From Didymodactylos carnosus (Eukaryota > Rotifera > Eurotatoria > Philodinida > Philodinidae): a DNA stretch of 59,968 bases. Both the position numbers and the translations under genes were made by a program. Numbering within the stretch: the stretch's first letter is position 1; every line of letters starts with the position of its first letter. This document shows, piece by piece, positions 12,008 to 24,500 of this stretch. The stretch covers positions 1-59,968 of the forward strand of contig CAJNOQ010000244.1 in NCBI GenBank assembly GCA_905250885.1. The letters are read 5' to 3'. The notes below the pieces were generated by a model. It made no database searches. It saw nothing but the letters and a program-made list of their open reading frames with translations, and was not told where the DNA came from.

Positions 12008-13163
12008 CTACTGATGGTCCTCGGTACCGTGTTGACATGAGCCAAAATCGCCTAGAAACACTTGCTCCTCGCCATCAAGCAAAATATTCAGCGCTTCTAT
12101 ATCACGACGCACGAGGTCATGCACGTGCATGAGGATGATCACACGTGCAACGTCAAGCGAAATTTGTACAGCCTTGTCTATTGATATATCACGCTTATGA
12201 ATCGTCAGACGAGTATGCAGATTGGGCGGATATCGAAGCAAGAGACGAGACGTCTTTCGTTTCGTCAACACCATCCGTATACAGTGTTCGTACTCTTGCT
12301 TCCGTTTTTATCTTGTTTTTTTATTGTCCGATTTGTTAACGACAATCGCCTGACTAAATAAAATAATATATGGTCAGTTCTTGTCATGATGCATAAGGAA
12401 ATAGACAGTGGTGATAAAATAATCAAAATAATACATTGTATGTATATTCGCACTTTTCGTGGAAACCGTTTTACAGTGTATCTGTCACCAAAGCTTATCA
12501 CCACATCTCGATAGGCTGCATTGAGTAGTTCGTTCTTGGTTCGTTGCAAAATCACTCGTTCATGAATGCCCTTCTTCAACTGATTGCTGGTGTCGTACAC
12601 AGTGTCAAGTAGAACAGACTGTGTTGTAATACTTTCAACAACTGAACCAATAAATCTTTTTCTAAGATTTAGCGCATTACCATTTCAGCCTCGGTAACAT
12701 CCAGAATGATAAGGCTGACATACTGGAGTTCACAGTAAGCGATGCGAACTTCGTCAGTTATGGATGTCGTTTGAAAAAGTGAATGAGCTTGATAATCGAA
12801 ATGTCGATTTACAAAAAACAGTTCAGTACTAAATTATTTGGTTCTATTATTCAAAAGCACATCCAGTGTTTAAACTATCTGGGTTTCGTTTTTCGAGTGG
12901 GCGGTTGAAATTTTCGAAAGGGCTGTAGGCTAAACAAAGTTTTGCTAAAACGAAATCAACTGTTTATTTTCTGGTGGGCGTCGCCCATCCGGCCCATCCA
13001 CTAGATAAAAATACACTGAGTACATCCAAATCGCCAACACATCATTCGAGCAAATCTCATTGGGGATGTTCAACACATGTTCGACTCGCCTGATATTCTG
13101 AAGAAAAGCCTGATATCGCAGAATCTTGTAGTTGGCCATAGCATAGTTGAATAGACAATTCAA
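12008..13163 (-). pseudogene. Decayed protein-kinase-like gene
   Basis: Three separated minus-strand frames appear to come from one ancestral gene. The last (12274 to 12008) is a kinase catalytic segment: DVARVIILMHVHDLV, then RRDIEALNILLD and FLGDFGSCQHG. It keeps DFG, but the catalytic loop reads RRD-I-E where active kinases have HRD-x-K. The frame stops soon after DFG, before any APE motif. The middle part (12600-12470) reads LKKGIHERVILQRTKNELL. A further stretch near 12690-12760 reads EVRIAYCELQYVSLIILD in another frame, and 12945-13163 holds an upstream piece. Broken frames, lost catalytic residues and missing C-lobe argue for a pseudogene. A small live gene with exons I cannot place is less likely. 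Confidence 0.55.
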
Positions 13164-13432
13164 AACTGTTTAAAAAATGATCTGATTGATACAAGGGGGG
13201 AAAAGCACCACTTCACTGAGAAAAAACTGAGAATGGTACAATAAATACATTTGTCAAACATAAAAAAACACAATGAAATAGCAATATCACAAATTGACTT
13301 GGCTAGAAGTGAAGTGGGTTTCATGTGAAATGAAGTGGCGAAGTGGTGTGCTTTTCTCCCCTTGGATTGATATATACGAGGCGTTTTTTTGATTGACCTG
13401 TTCTTTCGATGATGCCTAGGATCTGTTAAGTA

Positions 13433-14697
13433 CTTTGGGGTGGTAAACAGAGACACTGTTTGAAATTTTCATCGTTTTTTTGCTATTTCTTGACCGTTTT
13501 TGGTCGGAAAACCTTGCCGAGGTAGATCGATCACTTTTCTGATTACCCCAATTGGGGTAAATAGAGACATTCCACTGAAATACATGGAGTTTTAATGAAC
13601 AATTCCTTGTTAATTAACCCTAAAATTTAGTTCAAAAATACCTCATTTTATAGCCCGGATCATCCTCTCTCCATCATACAGTTTTGAGCTCATTATCATT
13701 TAAACTCATAAAGCTGATTAGGACACAATCGGCTGTACTTGAAATTGTCTTTTTTTCGATTTATATGCATTGGGGGTAAATAGAGACACTCCATTCAAAT
13801 ACACGGGATTCTCACAAGCAAATTTTGATACTATAGTAAACGTTGAAGCTGTTTAGAATCCTAAACTCTATCACATATGTAAAATTTCCCATTATTTCAG
13901 TGGATAAGCTTTCATACTGGCTTCACAGTACATGGGATATGAAGCTGAATGTGTTTTATAGGCTAAATTAAATGTAAAATTAATTATGATAACTAGAGAC
14001 AGGCAATTTTGACAAAATCTTTTGTTTATGGCTTAAGTCAGAATCACCTCAATCGAATGCAAAAACAATCATCTGAAAATTGTGATAACTACACAAGATC
14101 ACTTCACAAGTACTTCAGATCTGGCGCAAACAATCGTGCCAACTAACCAGACGTTTATAACTCTAAGTAATGCATCTCATCCTTCATTTTTTTACAAGAT
14201 TCAACGTCTAGTGATCTTGCTAATGTATATCCATCACATAAGACTCCATTATTGAATCTGAATGATTTTTCATTGATCTATGCAGGTATGATGAACTGAT
14301 TAGGCCGAAGCATATAACTATTCGTAACCTACCTTACTTTTTTCTTATTAAGATTATTCAAACGCTATTTTAAGTCATTACATTCATTACATGACTACTG
14401 ATCCATTTTTTCAAACTAATCATCTGTTAGGCTTAATTAACAAGGAATTGTTCATTAAAACTCCATGTATTTCAATGGAGTGTCTCTATTTACCCCAATT
14501 CGAGTAATTAGAGACACTTTGATGAGCTCTCCGTATTTTGGATCTGACTCAAAATTGGTGGAGATTTTCAAAAGATTTTTACATGCATGAGTAGAAAAGA
14601 GTTCGGTCTACCTAGGCAAGATTTTCCGACCAAAAGCGGCCAAGAAACAGTAAAAAAATGATGAAAATTTCAAATCGTGTCTCTATTTACCCCAAAG
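13433..14697. mobile_element. Large foldback element with reiterated subterminal motif
   Basis: The left end CTTTGGGGTGGTAAACAGAG matches the inverse of the right end (CTTTGGGGTAAATAGAGACA read inward from 14697). TA flanks both ends (13431-13432, 14698-14699). The arms pair over about 190 bp (13433-13625 with 14440-14697). The motif GGGGTAAATAGAGACAC or a close variant occurs about six times: 13437-13457, 13554-13570 and 13772-13790 on the plus strand, 14480-14496 and 14678-14697 inverted, and a degraded copy at 14501-14518. No transposase was seen. Confidence 0.8.
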
Positions 14698-14838
14698 TAC
14701 TCTAACTTTAACTCTAATTTTTTGGTATAGTATAAATGAGAACGCAGCAAGTCGAATATACCAAACGATAGCTCCTATTCAGGGCTACATTTCTATATAT
14801 CATTTGGTCCCCGTGGGCTTGGGCCAAGTATAGAATGT

Positions 14839-15896
14839 ACCGAGATGGGAAAAAATAAACCGTGAGTTTTGTTTTTAATGTATCTTTTTATTATTGATGC
14901 TAGAGAGCCAATTCAAACATCATTTCGAAGGACGGATGTTTTTGAACGCTACTATATATAAAAAGAACCGGTACAGAAGACTATTTAAGTCTTAAAAAGA
15001 AATTCTTTCCTGTCTTTTCTGTCATCTTAAAGTGTTGTGTCCTGCTCGAGTATAAAAAAAATCTAGTATCGCCCGATTCATCCAGACTACTGGATTTTTA
15101 CTAGATTGCAATTATTTTATAATGTCAGTGGAAATCGGGCGATTGCTAGATTTCTTCTCAGTTGCAACTATCGATTTATCGTCCGATAATCGATCGATTT
15201 AACTATTGCTAGTTGCACATGTTTACGCATCTAGTTAAAAGCCCCTTTTCCAAATAGTAATCTAGATGACAACTAGTCGTGCATCGCTCGATTACACACG
15301 AAATGCATCTAGATTTTTCCCATAGGTGATTTTTGCTTAGGTAGCTCATCAAAAACGATATTAAATATTTGGAAATCTAACCCTACTATTGTACCGGTCA
15401 TCGTTGTAGGCTTCAATACGCAAAGGATTAACCATCTGATAGTATATATACTACCAGATGCTTAATCCTTTGTAATAGTGTGATTTTACTATAAAGACTC
15501 ATTGATTGGAGTTAACGAAAAATTTTCTACCACTAATGGAACGAAATTTTCTTCACCATCCATTAACCGGGATTAAAATCCAAAACTGAATTGATTTAAG
15601 AGTATTCCTCGTTCTTGTCGCTCAGGAAAATTAAATGTTTCCGAGAAATGAAGAAAAATCACGCTAATTTTAATGTCGTTTTTGGCGAGCCAGAACATAA
15701 CACTTTAAAATGACAGAAAAGAATTCTTTTTAAGACTTGAGCAGTCTTCTGTACTAGTTCTTTTTTTATATATAGTAGTGTTCAAAAATATATGTTCTTT
15801 GGAATGGTGTTTGAACTGGTAGCATCAATAATAAAAAGATACATAAAAAAAACAACAACTCACGATTTATTTTTCCCTATTTCGGTTGGTTTTACT
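14839..15896. mobile_element. Large foldback element
   Basis: About 200 bp at the left (14839-15050) is repeated inverted at the right (15670-15896). The shared segments include the text around TTTTTATTATTGATGCTA and CAGAAGACT plus AAGTCTTAAAAAGAA. The exact ends and target duplication are uncertain. The element starts only about 140 bp after the preceding foldback element and belongs to a different family. Confidence 0.7.
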
Positions 15897-17413
15897 AATT
15901 CTTATTATCATATACGCATGTCTTGCATGAGATTGTGATGGTATTTTTCTTCTAGAATGAAGCTCTTAGCTTCAGCTAGTATTATGAAAAATCTATTCAT
16001 TAAAACACGTATAAATCTCTGTAACATTGGTTAATATTCCACCTTAATGTAATTCTGTCATTAGAGTATAACAGAGCCCTGCAGATTGCCACTTTTTGGC
16101 AATCTATAACCTAGCCTGTAAAACATTTCGCAACCTAATCGTAACCTAATCTATTCTGTGACTTTTTGTTTTCGACCCATAGAACGGTACATGCATATCT
16201 GACAAAAGTAAGCATACATGTCATTGAGTTTACGGAGAGGTTATGTTTAACTTGCAGGGCTATGCAGTATATAGAGATATGAAATTTAATTTTATAGTTC
16301 ACATTTCGGATACAATTGATGCTCTTCAAAATATCTTGTTCAAAGTGATTTTTTGAAATTCTTAAGTATTCTTGTCCTCTTTTTTCAACCTCTTGACAAA
16401 GATGAAAGCAAAGATTCGATTGAGACCAAATTGTTACCACAAATACTTCACATCCTATCTCAGATTCTAAAGTTTTTTCGAAAAATATACTTTCCTTCTC
16501 GAGATATTCAAAAAATTTCAAAAAAAAAGGTATTTGACTTTAACAATCTTCTCAAGGCAAAACCAAAAATTAAAAACGCCGTAAGAAAACAACTACATTT
16601 TGTTGTTTGGAATTTGTGCCACCATCTTAGTAAAAAGAGTAAAATTAGAGTAGAGTATTAAAAAATCGAGTCAAATTAGGGATTTCCTGAGCTAGAATCT
16701 GAAGTATTTGTGGTAAAAATTTGGTATTGATCGGACCATTTTTATTTTTATTCATATCTCCTCAAAAACTATCAGAAATTTCGCACGTGATCGCATAAGT
16801 CAGAGAACGAACACTTTACTTTATCCAACTAATTACAAGAAAAATTTTGTAATACTAAAATTTTCTAATGCAGTTTTTTTTTCACTATCATGAAGCTGGC
16901 TGGAATTAGTCTCTGCCTGTTTTACGTTACTGGGCTCTTCCTCTTCTACATTGTACATAATGTATTTTCAGTTCTTCAGAGTATTTACTTAAGTAATGTT
17001 TTGTTGATTTTCTGATTTAGTAAAACAGCATCGTTCATTCAACAGCATCGCAAGAGGCCGTACCTTTTTGGACCTTTGTAAAATTCATATGCAGTTCTAA
17101 TTCATTAAAGTTTATGTATAAAATGATTTCATTGAACTAGTGCGTAAAAAATAATTAAAAGACAAGAAAAAAGATACTGTTATGATTTCCACTTTGTCAC
17201 GTTAGTCTGTTAATTCATAACAATCATAAGAAGAATAAAAGAGAAAAAAACTGAAATAATTTGAAATTGTTATATGTATACAAAATGAATCACCGGCTCG
17301 TTAAATATATTTATATACAAGTAATGAGTTGCTATGCATGTTTTATTCGGGATTAATGTTCTTAAACAATGGAATAAAGTCTTCTGTGTGAACAACATCG
17401 AAGTTTGTTACCA
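15897..17413. other. Intergenic, 3' of the Ig-domain gene
   Basis: No supported gene. Opposed overlapping frames at 16135-16661 are low-complexity and look like chance frames. Confidence 0.45.
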
Positions 17414-18542
17414 CTATGTATAAAACCATGACATACAAATTATTAATAACAACATTTCGATGTGTCGAACTAAACATTCCGAGAAACAGGATGCCACTAA
17501 AATAAAAGTAATCGTTATCCATATTTATCCTGAATGATTCTTCATTCATGCAACCAAGCATACCATATCCTTGCAGTTTGTTCAATCACATACATACCTG
17601 ATGATAATGGTTCTAATTCGACTTGAACATGTTTTTTTAATCTTTCATATTCACATACATATGATCCGATGACTGTCGGTGTTAAACCCGTATAGTATAA
17701 TGTCGAAACGTACGACTGTTTTGTAATATTGTTTGTGATTTTTGCATGCGGTGGAGCACCTTGTGATTTCGTTGAAGACGACGATAGTATTGGCTTATTA
17801 TTATGAAGCCAATGTATTTTATGTAAAGGACGATGATAATTATCCGTTAAAATACAATGAAGTTCGATAGAATAAGCTTTATCAATCGCATTCGCCGGAA
17901 TTTGAATCTGTGGTGGATCAATATTAAAACTTTCTAAATGAATAATAAAAATGAATCAAACATTAAATTGTGAGTTAAGTATATACAAAACAAGAACACT
18001 TACTAATAACTCGAAGATGGTATTGAACATTAATAGTGTTTGGTGAATGTGTTTTACAAATGTAAATGCCCGCATCTGATTCTTCTAACGGTGATATCGA
18101 TAAAATTGTTGCGTAATGTGATGTTGTTAAATTTAAGTTTCGAATTTTATGTCGAATACTATAACGTGGTTCATTAATTAACGATTGTGTATTGAGAAAC
18201 AGCGGTTTCCATCTTCTATTGGCGTGATTTCCATTACCTTCAATAGGAATATTATGAAACATCCATTGAATAATCTAAACAAAGAAAAAATTAAACATTT
18301 TCTCTATGAACAACATTTTTTACTTACAGTTTTATCACTATTATCACCATCGGAATAAAATCCGCATGGCAATGATAAATCGGAGCCTTTTTCAGCAAAT
18401 ATTTTCATATCAGATGTTGACCATTGAGCTGAAGAAATAATATTCTGGTAAAAAGAAGAACAAGAGAGATGAATAGAAGATTCTTACTAGCTCTGATAAT
18501 CGCACATAAGATTGATAATAAAAATCCTTGAAGATGATCCAT
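17414..18542 (-). CDS. Two-Ig-domain cell-surface protein, probably GPI-anchored
   Basis: Five exons: 18542-18488, 18428-18328, 18274-18004, 17933-17598 and 17496-17414, all with GT-AG borders and closing in frame to 281 residues. The N-terminus MDHLQGFLLSILCAIIRA is a signal peptide. Ig domain 1 spans exons 2-3: Cys in LSLPCGF, Trp in IIQWMFHN, and SDAGIYICKT. Ig domain 2 is exon 4: LHCIL, IHWLHNNKP and GSYVCEYERL. Exon 5 adds a short spacer and a hydrophobic end (MLLLIICMSWFYT) with no cytoplasmic tail, which is typical of a GPI-attachment signal. The layout resembles lachesin/IgLON-type adhesion proteins, which usually have three Ig domains; family assignment is therefore tentative. The start codon lies 7 nt after a splice acceptor. 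Confidence 0.85.
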
Positions 18543-18551
18543 TATCAGTCT

Positions 18552-21500
18552 AAATAAATAAACAAGATGTGGTTATCATAGGTATTCAGTCGACATCCAC
18601 AAGCCTTAGGTTAAACTTAAAACATTGTGTGAATATTGCTTGATCAATAGACTAATCATTCAGCAGAGTTTAACCTATGAGCGATGAAACTGAGAATATG
18701 ATTCCTGATATATTCGTTTTTCCTTTTTTCTCACTAAAATGTGAATAACTTCGGAGTCAAGATGAACACTTAATTCATACACAAAAATGTAGTTTTGACA
18801 GTTAACTTTCTAGATACACTATATATTTCATGTTTTCTTAACGATTGAAACAAATTACAGTCGTTTTATGATCGACCGTCGCTTTAGTCAAGGGTAAATA
18901 CAATGGAAGAAAAACATAAAGAAAGATAGAATAATTACAAATTTGGCATTTGCTAGTATTCACAGCAAGTATGGGTGTGCTCCGTGCAGACTCAAAATAT
19001 TTTATGATGTGTTCACTTCTGGTATTTTAGCATCGTATACACTAAAAATACTATAATTTTAAATACTTTGAATTGAAGTCATTTTAGAATGGACAATCCT
19101 TTTTTACATTTTACGTCTTTTTTAAAGAATAGCAACAACTTTATCTAAAAAAACATCATTTGAACTTGGAATTTCCAAGAAACATTACCGGTTGAGAAAC
19201 ATCTAGTCACATAAAGTTTCAAGATTAACGAAGTTGAACTACACGTACGTGAACTACACGTTGAACTACACGTAGACTCGAGCTGACCTTTAGTTTTTAG
19301 TACTTTTTAGAGGCGTCGCTCAATGCCGTTTAAAATACATGGCTAACGAATTAATAAATTAAACAAAAAATGTTTTTTTCTGGAACCAAATGTTTTTATA
19401 CATTTATGAAAAAGTCTTTGGGGTTTTTTTTAGAAGACGAATAAATCGTGATTTAAGAAACCCTCAATTCTTTTGGTATCTTAAAATATCTGAAAGGTTT
19501 TTTCTGACATGAAAAACGTTTTTCACAATATAGTTTAGCCGGATTTTAGAAAACGAACATTAGTTTTTTGATAAGAATAAGAAACGTTCAAACAGTGACG
19601 ATATGGGTCAAATGGTTGTAGACTTTACACGTTTTTCACGGATGCTTATATACCTGTTTTTGCTTTTCTCAAATGGCTATATCTTTTTAGGGGTTTTTGA
19701 AATGCCTTTTTTTTAGAGAGTGAGGACTCTGTCGAGCAGTTTATTTATGGTTCAAATGTGGTTACTTAGCACTGGACTGACCAAAAATTATAGATAAAAG
19801 ACAAAGGAAAACGATGCAGGACATTTAATATGAAAATCTGTCTCTCGAAAAAAAGGTTTTTCTCTTTTTCTGAGAAATGTAGAAGTTCTGTGCGTGTTCA
19901 TCTTTTTGATACAAACGGTAAAGTTGGCTTACAATTTTCCCGTTGTTTGCCTTATGTCACTACCATCTATACAGCTATGTAACAAAAGAATTATTCATTT
20001 ATACTGGACACGTCCTTCACAGTCAGGAGGAGAACTGATCGTGATCAAGGTCGCGTATAGTTTAATTATTTATCACGCAAAATTCGAGGTTAAGTTTTAG
20101 ATTAACACAGAAATGACCTATGGTATGCTGTACATAACTTGCCTGAAGTATAAAGGAGCTTTTTATTTCGTAATTTATCACAATCACAAGGAACAATATC
20201 GTTAAAAAATGAGGTTTTAAAATAATCGAAACTTGAATTTGAAACAATCTTTCATCTATCAAGATCAGGAAGTGCAAATTCAATGAAAAAGGTCTAAGTT
20301 ATTGTTCTATTACCATTTTTAGAGTACTATTGACGACTTGATGGTAGTTTAACAATTGTCTATAGGAAAGCATTCAAATAATAAAAATTAGTGTTTCCTG
20401 TACAAGTCTATATATCGAGGACTTGTTAACACGCAACAATCGATTTGTACAACAGTGACTGTCTTTTGTCTCTATAATAGTAATTACGATAAGCGTACTT
20501 TAGATCAAAATGACCACAATATTGTATGAATGCAGAAGATGACCCCCAAGCGAGACTATTTACAAATTGATTAAAAATACATATAAAAAAAGAAACATTC
20601 TCGAACAACAGAATAGTCTTTTATTGTATACACCTCCCACAGTGGTCAACTTTACAAAAAAGCAATCATCATCGTCACCAGCATTATTATCATCATGCAC
20701 GTTTTTTAGAAATGAAAACCTACTATTGAACTTTTATTGTACATATGTATATATCACGCAATCATCAGTGATCGCGATGCGATATATATGCATAAGAAAT
20801 TAAATTCTTCCTTTTTTTTATATCAAAGTTGTCCACACACATACATATACACACAATTGTTTGAATATATTTATTATAATTGAAGCACACGATGATTGAA
20901 GTACGACATATAATATATTCTATAGATGTTACGTTAAGTTAAATATGAGAAAAACAGTTAAAAGTAATCTTTAAAGTATTCAAAAACAGAATATAGATAA
21001 TATTATGCAGTTAGAATATACAAATAAAAGACACACATTATTGAACGATTAACAACTTCTGAAGTAAGTTGAAAAGTTAGAGAAGTAAAACTTGTCATAT
21101 TTCACCATTTACTGAAATAGATCATCTAAAAAATCTAAAACGTTTTCTTCTCTAAGCACAGATTGTATAAAAGCTTAACCCTAGAGAATTAGTTGATAAA
21201 TGTTCATGTAATTAATATCGTCAGAAAGAGAAACAGATAGTAGAACAACTGGTAATGTTATATTTTAAACAGATCTATATAGTTCATATGGGGCTCATTC
21301 ATATAAATCAAAAAACTAATTGAAATAATTTACAACAGTATATTACACGTCCAATAACAATTAAAGTCTACCATCGAGTCTGTATAACAAGTGAGAGTAT
21401 GAGAACGATGGTGTGACATGAAAATGTTTCAAACCGCTCGCGAACACGATCATCATCATTATCAAGGCACCGTGTGTATATATGTCGGTCATCGGAAATA

Positions 21501-24500
21501 AATGATTTTTTTTTTTTCTTTTTCAAACACAATCACCATCATTCATATAGACCATGATCATACGCGATAATTACAAAAGAAAAGGTTAATCAATGTCATT
21601 TAATTACGCCGTTCCCCGGCATTAACTTTCTTTTTAAACGTCGGCTGCTTTTGTCCATTTATCACCACGCCTTATTCTATCTAAATACATTGACACTTAA
21701 AAATTAAACGACAGTTTAAAAGAGAGTCCAAACTTCATCTGTTCTATTAATAAATGGAAACAAGAACAGTTAGTCTTTTCTTGTTCGTAGTAAATTAATC
21801 ATTTTTATTTACCATATTTTGGAAACTTTCTGTCTCTTTTAAATATTTGACTATGATGGGTAATAGATTCAAATGAACAAAAATCGAGACTAAGAAATAA
21901 AGTGTATCTTCCTTATTTCTCTCTTTCTCTCTCTCTCTATTGCATTCCAGTTTGCAATGGTATAATTTTTGATACTATCGGTCTTTCTTAAAACTATTCT
22001 TGGACTATTTCATAAAAGTGTGAGTAAATGTTCTCTATAAAGAATTCTATAGAAAATATTCAAAATAGCTCGAAAGTTTCGTTAAAAGAAAAACAATGCC
22101 GTGAAATATATAGCAGATAGTCTATACTGTTAAATTATTCATAACTATATATAGAGATGAAGTTAGTTAGAAACGCACTCTTACGCAAAAGTTCATTATT
22201 TATGCATGAGGAAACATTAGAATGTAGAAAGAAAGTATAGAAACAAAAAAGCGAAAAACCACCGTTACATTAAGAGGATTTAAACAAAATTTATTAAATT
22301 AAACTAATAAGCCTACTAAAGATATTTCTTTGTTAATTTTGAGCTCTCTCTTAAATGATATATATTCATATTTTCAGTTAACAGAAATATTTTTTTCTTC
22401 TTTTTTTTTACCGAAAATGGCTACGTTTGCGTGCATGTTAGATCCTTGAAAAAATGTTGAGATTCACAACGAATTAATGGCAGCATTAAGACACAGTAGA
22501 TTTATTGTAGTTTAATAAAATAAACTTATTATCCCCTCATTTGTGTAAATAAACGACCATGACCTTTAATACAATAATTTATTTTCAAACTATAATTTTT
22601 CTCAAAACAGTTTCCACGTACTTCCTGAATCAAATGTCACTTTTCTTGTAATAAATTGTATGTTGTATTTCTAAAACTGTTAATAAATCAATCATTACAA
22701 ACCTACCTTTCTTTTAAATTATAATATGTGTGTTTTTGTGAGATAATTTCAACAATAATCTGTCTTATGAAAGATGAATGAAAAGATTATTATTAAACAT
22801 ATTATAGAGAAAGAAAAAGAAACACACTGTGCTACTTGTTTATTGAATGAAGTTCAATTGATAATAGAAGATAGAGAAAAATAACAGAAAAAAAAATTTT
22901 TTTCTTAAAATAGAACACGAAAGAATAAAGAGAAGAGAGGAGAAGAAGAAAAAAAAACAGCGCACTAAAAACGTATACATTGTTCTATTATCTATCTATG
23001 CATGTTTTGAGTCTATAAAAACTAAAAAAAGATAGTTTTTTAAAAGAAGTATAAAGAGTGGACTTGATCGGCCAGTGATATGTATTGTGTATGTGTGTGT
23101 ATATTTGTTCTTTTGAACGCGATAAAGATTCGATTCTCAATGTGTGTATACGGGTGTACTTGAAACAAACAAAAAAATGACACATATACCACAAGAAGAA
23201 GAAGATGGGCGTTCAAGAATCGACCCAGACATTATACAAGTGTCAAAAAAAAGAAAAAGAAAAAAAAATGAAATCCAGTTCTAAGCGATTCTAATTTATT
23301 GAACATTTTTGATTTCATAACTAACATACGTCGTATGTGCGTGATTTTTAACAAGAAAAATTTTTCTCACTTTTCAATCGATTTGTTAAATCTTATCTTC
23401 ATTAAAAATTCTCATCATATTTCAAATAGACAAAAAACGTTTAAGCAGCTTTCATCGATAAAATGTATACAAATTACTTTAATTGTAAAGCGATTTTGAT
23501 ACAATCATCTATCTGTCGTTTGATCGATTTGCTATAGTAAAAATAACTCATGTCATCTCGATATTTAGACTCTTCAAGAAGAAGAAACTGATCATATAAC
23601 TGAATAATATTTTCTTACCAGTTCAATTGCACAAAGTTGTGTTATTCACCACTGTTTGATAATTCTATATTTACTTACACAATGTTTAGCTGTTGTTTCT
23701 GATCATTTCTTTTTATTTTCCGTTTCAATTATTTTACGAATGATAACAAATGGTTTGATTGATTAAAGTTTTTAAATGGCAACAAAAAATAATATTGAAA
23801 ACGTCTTTTCATTCATTCATTCATTCGTTCTATATATTTTTTTGCGGAAGTTTTCAAAATTGTGTGTTTCCTGACAATCGAGGAAATGTGTAGTGCACAA
23901 TAGATACACATTCTTTACCAAACTCTTCTCCTATTTTCTTCTTTTTCTTTTTTCAAAAAAGTTGATATTAATAGATTGAAGTAGATATAGTTTTTTTTCT
24001 TTTTGAAGAATTTAAAAGACTTTTCAAACTACAACTTTCATATTGTTAGGGAAAAGGACACTTGTGATGAGAGAAAAAGCGGAAAATCACTCTCCATGAT
24101 AATACGAAGGTGAACTGTATCTATTATTTTATGAAATATTCTTATACTTCTTTATTATTTATAATAGTAGTCATAAAATTAAGTTTTAAGTTTTTTTGCA
24201 AAATTTTGACTTCCGTTTTTCAAACGAAAAGTTAAGTTACTTTTCTTTTACAGATAAGATCATTGATTGTGTAGGATTCTAAATATAAATCGAAAATTGA
24301 ATATCTTACTCTAGAAATAGAAAAATGTATTGTTGTCTATTATTATAGACTATGGTGTAATTATGTACATCATGACTTCTCTTTAGAGAAAGAAAAAGGA
24401 TAGTCTATACTCAAATGAGTTCAATAAAGATGATTACAAAAAAAACATTTACGTTAATCGAGTATCTACTATTGAATTGGTTGATGATGATTTTTCTCGT

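Noticed and set aside
16074..16261. Short inverted repeat AGCCCTGCA at both sides of about 190 bp, suggesting a MITE
   Set aside because: Only about 9-10 bp match and no target duplication was found.
16135..16661. Overlapping frames of 128 and 102 codons on opposite strands
   Set aside because: Low complexity, no recognisable motif, and each is the shadow of the other; no splice context supports either.
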